From positions 165,126-229,125 of the forward strand of contig NZ_MPDJ01000004.1 in NCBI RefSeq assembly GCF_001881565.1: a stretch of DNA of 64,000 bases, in the 5' to 3' direction. The translations under genes were made by a program, and so were the position numbers. Each line of letters starts with the position of its first letter. The first letter of the stretch is position 1. Shown one piece after another: positions 60,470 through 64,000 of the stretch. The notes beneath the pieces were generated by a model. That model worked only from the letters and a program-made list of their open reading frames with translations. It did not search any database and was not told the DNA's origin. The stretch is from Eisenbergiella tayi. GTDB taxonomy: Bacteria; Bacillota; Clostridia; Lachnospirales; Lachnospiraceae.

Positions 60470-61338
60470 CAATACTCCACCTCCTTCTTACGCAGATAAG
60501 CGTTTACAGGCAGAGCTACAATCATAATGATAAAGAAAGTCATGATACCAACTGCAGAAGCATATCCCGCCTTTTCATCATTAAAATACAGCTGGGAGAT
60601 ATAAAAGGAAAGGGACATGGACTTCCTGTTGGGGCCGCCGTTTGACATCGCCACAATGGCATCAAACAACTTAAAACCGCCTATCAGGTTGGTTACCACT
60701 GCTGTTGTGATAGAGGGAATCAGCAGGGGAAGTGTTACGTGGACAAATTCTTTTACCCTGTTCGCGCCGTCCAGCTTTGCCGCTTCCTTATACATGGAAG
60801 GAATATTCTGAAGGCCTGCCAGATAAATGATCATACAAAGCCCCATATACTGCCAGGAATTGGCGAGGGTAATCATAAGGGTGGAGGAAAGGCCTGTTTT
60901 CATCCAATAAACCGCAGGAATGCCGATAAGGCCTAACAGTTCATTAAATACGCCGCCTTCTGCCTGTACAAAATAATATAGTATCTGCCCCATAATAAAT
61001 GCGGAAATCATAATAGGCATATACAGGATAACTCGTACACCATTTCTGCCCTTGAACTTGTTATTCAGAAACAATGCGGCTGCAAGACCGCCCACATTCT
61101 GGACAAGCGTGGAGCCAAAGCCATAAATAAATGTATTCAGAGTCGATCTCCAGAACAAATCATCTTTGAACAGATTCGCAAAATTCTTCAGGCCGTACCA
61201 GCGCATGTTCTGCGAATATCCATTCCACTTAAAGAAGGATATCCGAATCGCATTTACCAGAGGAGCTGCAATAAATAAAATCATTAAGGCCAGAGCCGGA
61301 ATAGTCAAAGAGAGATAGATCCACTTTCTTTTTTTCAA
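60469..61338 (-). CDS. Carbohydrate ABC transporter permease, MalF type
   Basis: A 289-residue six-helix permease. The EAA loop is MYKEAAKLDGANRVKEF, followed by FDAIVAMSNGGPNRKSMSLS. No well-placed ATG exists. A TTG at 61338 with AAAGGGGG eight bases ahead gives a protein that starts directly before KKRKWIYLSLTIPAL and is the best start. It pairs with the downstream permease. Confidence 0.9.
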   Translation of the reverse strand: MKKRKWIYLSLTIPALALMILFIAAPLVNAIRISFFKWNGYSQNMRWYGLKNFANLFKDDLFWRSTLNTFIYGFGSTLVQNVGGLAAALFLNNKFKGRNGVRVILYMPIMISAFIMGQILYYFVQAEGGVFNELLGLIGIPAVYWMKTGLSSTLMITLANSWQYMGLCMIIYLAGLQNIPSMYKEAAKLDGANRVKEFVHVTLPLLIPSITTAVVTNLIGGFKLFDAIVAMSNGGPNRKSMSLSFYISQLYFNDEKAGYASAVGIMTFFIIMIVALPVNAYLRKKEVEY

Positions 61339-61430
61339 AATAAAACCCCCTTTATCAAAACAGGTGAGATGGCATTGCCACCCCACCATCGTTTCAGATT
61401 TCTTTCAGTTGTTCTCTCTGTTTAACTATT

Positions 61431-62803
61431 TCAGCCTTCTTTAGCAGCTTCATACAAATCCTGATAGTTCTCAAGCAGATATTCAATTACCGCATCCTGA
61501 CCTTTTTCACTGGGGTCATCAAAAAGCATATTGCTGGCGTTTCCGAAAATCGGCCACATACCGGACGGCATATACTGTCTGTCCCAAAGGTTCTCATAGA
61601 AAATATCGCAGTCCGCACATTTTTCTTTCATTTCCTGGAATACTTTCAGGCCATAACCATCATCAATATCCATGGTGGATTTCAGACAGCTGATTTTGCC
61701 TGTTGCGGCGTTCATTTCTTTCGCCACCTCCGGACGTGCCATATACTCTAAGAAAAGTTTGGCGGCATCAGCATTCTTTGTGTCTTTCCAAATACCAAAG
61801 GCATCTCCTTCTCCAATACCAACATGCTCTTTACCGCCTTCTTTTGATGCAAAAGAGGGAAGGAAAATAAAGTTGGCATCCGGATTAAGAGTGAGGCAGG
61901 TAAGCATTACGGAAGGGTCATTTCCCAAACAGAACGCGCCCTTTCCGGCTGCGAAACGTTCGGTCAGGTCAGTATCCACCAGTGTGAGGATATCATCGAA
62001 GTAATAACCGGATTCAATCCAGCCTGCCATATACTTAATCAGTGAAGCCTTGTAATCCTGCCAGTCAAAAGAACCGTCCAGCATAGCCGCAGAATCCTGG
62101 AACATTTCTCCTTCATAGCTTACAAAGGTTCCCGCATAGTTTGCAAGGAGTCCGGGATTGGAAAGCACACAGATAGGGGTAGTTCCGCTCGCTTTCACCT
62201 TCTCACATGCCTCTGTGAAATCATCCCATGTATGGATGGTATAAGGATCCACTCCTGCCGCGTCACAAACATCCGTATTTACCAATGTTCCGTTAATCAG
62301 TTCGGAAATCATCAGGACATAAATCGCTCCGTCATCATCCTGGATAACGCCCAGCGCGGAATCATCATAATCCGAAACCCAGGGCTGATCCTGCAGATTC
62401 ATCAGGTATTCCTTATAACGCAGGATGGACCATCCATGTGTCTGGAATACATCGGGAAGCTCATTTGCCGCCATACGTGTTTTTAAGGTGTTTTCATAAT
62501 CCGTACCATACTCGGCTACATTAACCGTACATCCATACTCTTCTTCAAACTTGTCTACCAGGCCCTGGAACGTGGTCGCCTGATCACCGGTGTAAGTAAC
62601 CGCAACCTCCAGCGTACTTCCGCTGATATCCGTACCTTCCGCCGCAGCGCCTTCTGCGTCATCCGCAGGTGCCGCTTCAGGAGAAGCGGATTCCTTAGCC
62701 GGTTCGGAGGCAGCAGGTGCATCAGTTTTTACCCCCCCCCCCCACATGCTGTAAGCGACAGAACCATAGCTGCTGACAATAATACAGCTCCCAGTCTCTT
62801 CAT
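61431..62803 (-). CDS. Sugar-binding lipoprotein gene, frameshifted at a 12-G tract
   Basis: A family-1 solute-binding protein of the third ABC operon. The ATG at 62803 with AAAGGAGG upstream opens a clear signal peptide (MKRLGAVLLSAAMVLSLTAC). After the lipobox Cys and four glycines this frame hits TAA at 62731-62729. The rest, from the Ala/Glu-rich linker through QATTFQGLVDKFEEEYGC to the end, lies in another frame. With 11 Gs instead of 12 the frames join as Cys-Gly4-Lys-Thr-Asp and a normal protein results. Either a sequencing/assembly slip or a real phase-variable tract. Confidence 0.85.
62732..62743 (-). repeat. Homopolymer tract of 12 G (coding strand)
   Basis: Twelve consecutive Cs on the plus strand sit exactly at the lipobox of the binding protein gene and break its frame. 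Tracts of this length are prone to slipped-strand change in cells and to miscounting in sequencing. Confidence 0.9.
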
Positions 62804-62986
62804 AACCAGTTTCCTCCTTTACTTTGTTGAATTAACAGTTTCTTTTTGAGTTTACTTACTTTTCGTATCTTCTTTATTGCATATTTGTTGTATCTATATC
62901 GCTTGTCCGCCTTCTTTTTGAATGTCTGTACAGCAAATATTTCAACCATTATTTCTTTTGTTCGGTCAATAAAAATAATCATTTTG

Positions 62987-63016
62987 ACTATATGATAGCG
63001 CTATCACTTTTGTCGA
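62987..63016 (-). promoter_or_regulatory. Promoter with LacI-type operator of the third ABC operon
   Basis: On the minus strand TCGACA (63016-63011) and TATAGT (62992-62987) are 18 bp apart. The spacer holds a 14-bp perfect palindrome TGATAGCGCTATCA (62993-63006), the form recognised by LacI/GalR/CcpA-family proteins. The matching regulator is not adjacent. The 473-bp gap 62804-63276 holds this promoter, a T-rich leader, and the terminator of the next gene, nothing else convincing. Confidence 0.6.
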
Positions 63017-63221
63017 AGCTGTTATTTATGCACTTATTATATATTGTTATCCGGTGTTTTTCAATGTTTATTATTTAATTTGTACAAAATATATGTACTA
63101 AGTGCTTTTAGTACATTTTTTCTGTAGTTATAAAAAAGATGTCTACAAGACATAACTGTATTATTAAATAGTACCGCTATAGAGATTCTTTCTGCATTTT
63201 TCGGAAAAGTCTTTTGTACAG

Positions 63222-63251
63222 CAAAAGACGGCTGTGGGGAAACAGCCGTCT
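63222..63251 (-). terminator. Intrinsic terminator of the lipoprotein gene
   Basis: A 10-bp perfect stem AGACGGCTGT/ACAGCCGTCT with a 6-nt loop (63226-63251) is followed on the minus strand by a short T-run. Confidence 0.75.
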
Positions 63252-63276
63252 CTTCGAACAACATTATGATATTTGC

Positions 63277-63924
63277 TTACTCCGTCTTCAATACATAAGA
63301 GGCCTCACCGCTGAATCCTCTTTCTTCCAGCTTTTCATCCTTCCATACCGCTGTAATCTCATATATTTTATCCGGCTTTACTTCTATGAAGAAGGCTTCC
63401 TCATAGACCTCTTCATAATTCGGCTTTGCCTCAACATTTCCTTCATCGGCAGCATCCCATTCACTGACCAGAATGCTGTCGGGTGACGCTTCACTTGAAA
63501 CAAGATAAGACACAAAATCAATCCCGTTATAATCCGGCAGTTTCACTTTTTCCTCACCGCCCGCCCCTTTATCCAGAGGATGGACGCCGCAGGCCACCAT
63601 ACTTGTCGTTTCCCCATTGTCCAGATAGCTCCATGAATAATTTCCGGACTGCAGTTCAATCCGGTTCATCGTGCTGGATAAGGCATCGGACAGGTAAAGC
63701 TTCGGCGCGCTTGTAAGGAAAGGAATCTCCTCTTCCTCCGTTTCCTGCAAAGAGGTTTCTGCAGGAATACTTTCTTCCTCCGTGCCAGAAACTGTTTCCA
63801 TCGTGCCTGTTTCTGTTGTTTCCATCGCATCTGTCTCTGTTACTTCCGGTATTTCCTTACGGCCACAAGCCATGAGAGTCAGCATAAATACGAATACAAT
63901 AATAATAGAAACATATTTTTTCAT
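63277..63924 (-). CDS. Lipoprotein of unknown function
   Basis: A 215-residue lipoprotein. The signal peptide ends in the lipobox LMAC (about residue 20), followed by a Thr/Glu-rich low-complexity linker with repeated METTETGTMET-like units to about residue 70. A small globular domain follows with PKLYLSDALSSTMNRIELQSG and YEITAVWKDEKLEERGFSG. The ATG at 63924 has GGGAGGT upstream. It is not in an operon and has its own terminator. No family recognised. Confidence 0.8.
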   Translation of the reverse strand: MKKYVSIIIVFVFMLTLMACGRKEIPEVTETDAMETTETGTMETVSGTEEESIPAETSLQETEEEEIPFLTSAPKLYLSDALSSTMNRIELQSGNYSWSYLDNGETTSMVACGVHPLDKGAGGEEKVKLPDYNGIDFVSYLVSSEASPDSILVSEWDAADEGNVEAKPNYEEVYEEAFFIEVKPDKIYEITAVWKDEKLEERGFSGEASYVLKTE

Positions 63925-64000
63925 AACAAACCTCCCGGGAAAATCCCTTTTCATACCTCATCCTTTTTACCGGCTTATCCCTAAAATCTTTAATATTTCC

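Noticed and set aside
62800..62982. Small 60-residue basic protein upstream of the third ABC operon
   Set aside because: It lies in the AT-rich leader of the binding protein gene, with a Lys-rich random composition and no ribosome site.

Overview
The window looks like a chromosomal stretch from a gut-type Lachnospiraceae bacterium (Clostridia, low to mid GC). This is inferred from the repeated LplABC-type carbohydrate ABC transporters, the YesM/YesN two-component pair, a YesL (DUF624) protein, many glycoside hydrolase families, strong AGGAGG ribosome binding sites and a Gram-positive CpsB/CpsC/CpsD capsule module. No rRNA or tRNA was recognised, and the species cannot be named from the sequence alone.

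Layout. 1-8.4 kb: a MacB-type ABC exporter with a TetR regulator, a DUF3788 protein, a bifunctional fucokinase/GDP-fucose pyrophosphorylase (Fkp) and a coiled-coil heptad-repeat protein. 8.5-21 kb (minus strand): one long glycan-utilisation operon, in order solute-binding lipoprotein, two permeases, YesM-like kinase, YesN-like regulator, two tandem paralogous six-hairpin-type enzymes and a beta-helix protein. 21.2-34.8 kb (minus strand): a capsule/exopolysaccharide locus. It runs from an XRE regulator through phosphatase, chain-length regulator, tyrosine kinase and an Ig-like membrane protein, then into a very AT-rich cassette: Alg14/Alg13-type glucosyltransferase pair, pyruvyl transferase, MenD-like thiamine-diphosphate enzyme, GT4, polymerase and flippase.

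The head of that locus carries the most striking feature. A 28-bp perfect inverted repeat (33192-33219 and 34749-34776) encloses a tyrosine recombinase gene and a near-consensus promoter that now points away from the capsule genes. Each repeat has the layout of a recombinase core site: two inverted 10-bp arms around a 7-bp spacer. This is best read as a self-encoded invertible promoter switch controlling the capsule, captured here in the presumed OFF or low orientation.

34.9-41.2 kb (minus strand): a LacI regulator and an alpha-1,6-glucosidase/MalEFG-type operon. A 366-bp near-perfect palindromic element and a strong terminator lie between them. 41.3-45 kb: a CoiA-like protein and a BlaI/BlaR1-type regulatory pair with its operators. 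45.1-58.6 kb: GH43 and Gfo/Idh/MocA genes facing a seven-gene catabolic operon (sulfatase, class II aldolase, PfkB kinase, FucI-like isomerase, MFS transporter, DUF2961/GH172, GH116). A divergent ArsR-like regulator with a large extra C-terminal domain and a YesL protein follow. 58.6-62.8 kb: a third ABC transporter operon with GH43, whose solute-binding protein gene is frameshifted at a 12-G tract next to the lipobox. 63.3-63.9 kb: a lipoprotein.

Taken together, the window alternates glycan-capture operons (each pairing importer, hydrolases and its own regulator) with a surface-polysaccharide locus. Two features suggest switching: the invertible promoter and, less certainly, the homopolymer tract in a transporter lipoprotein.
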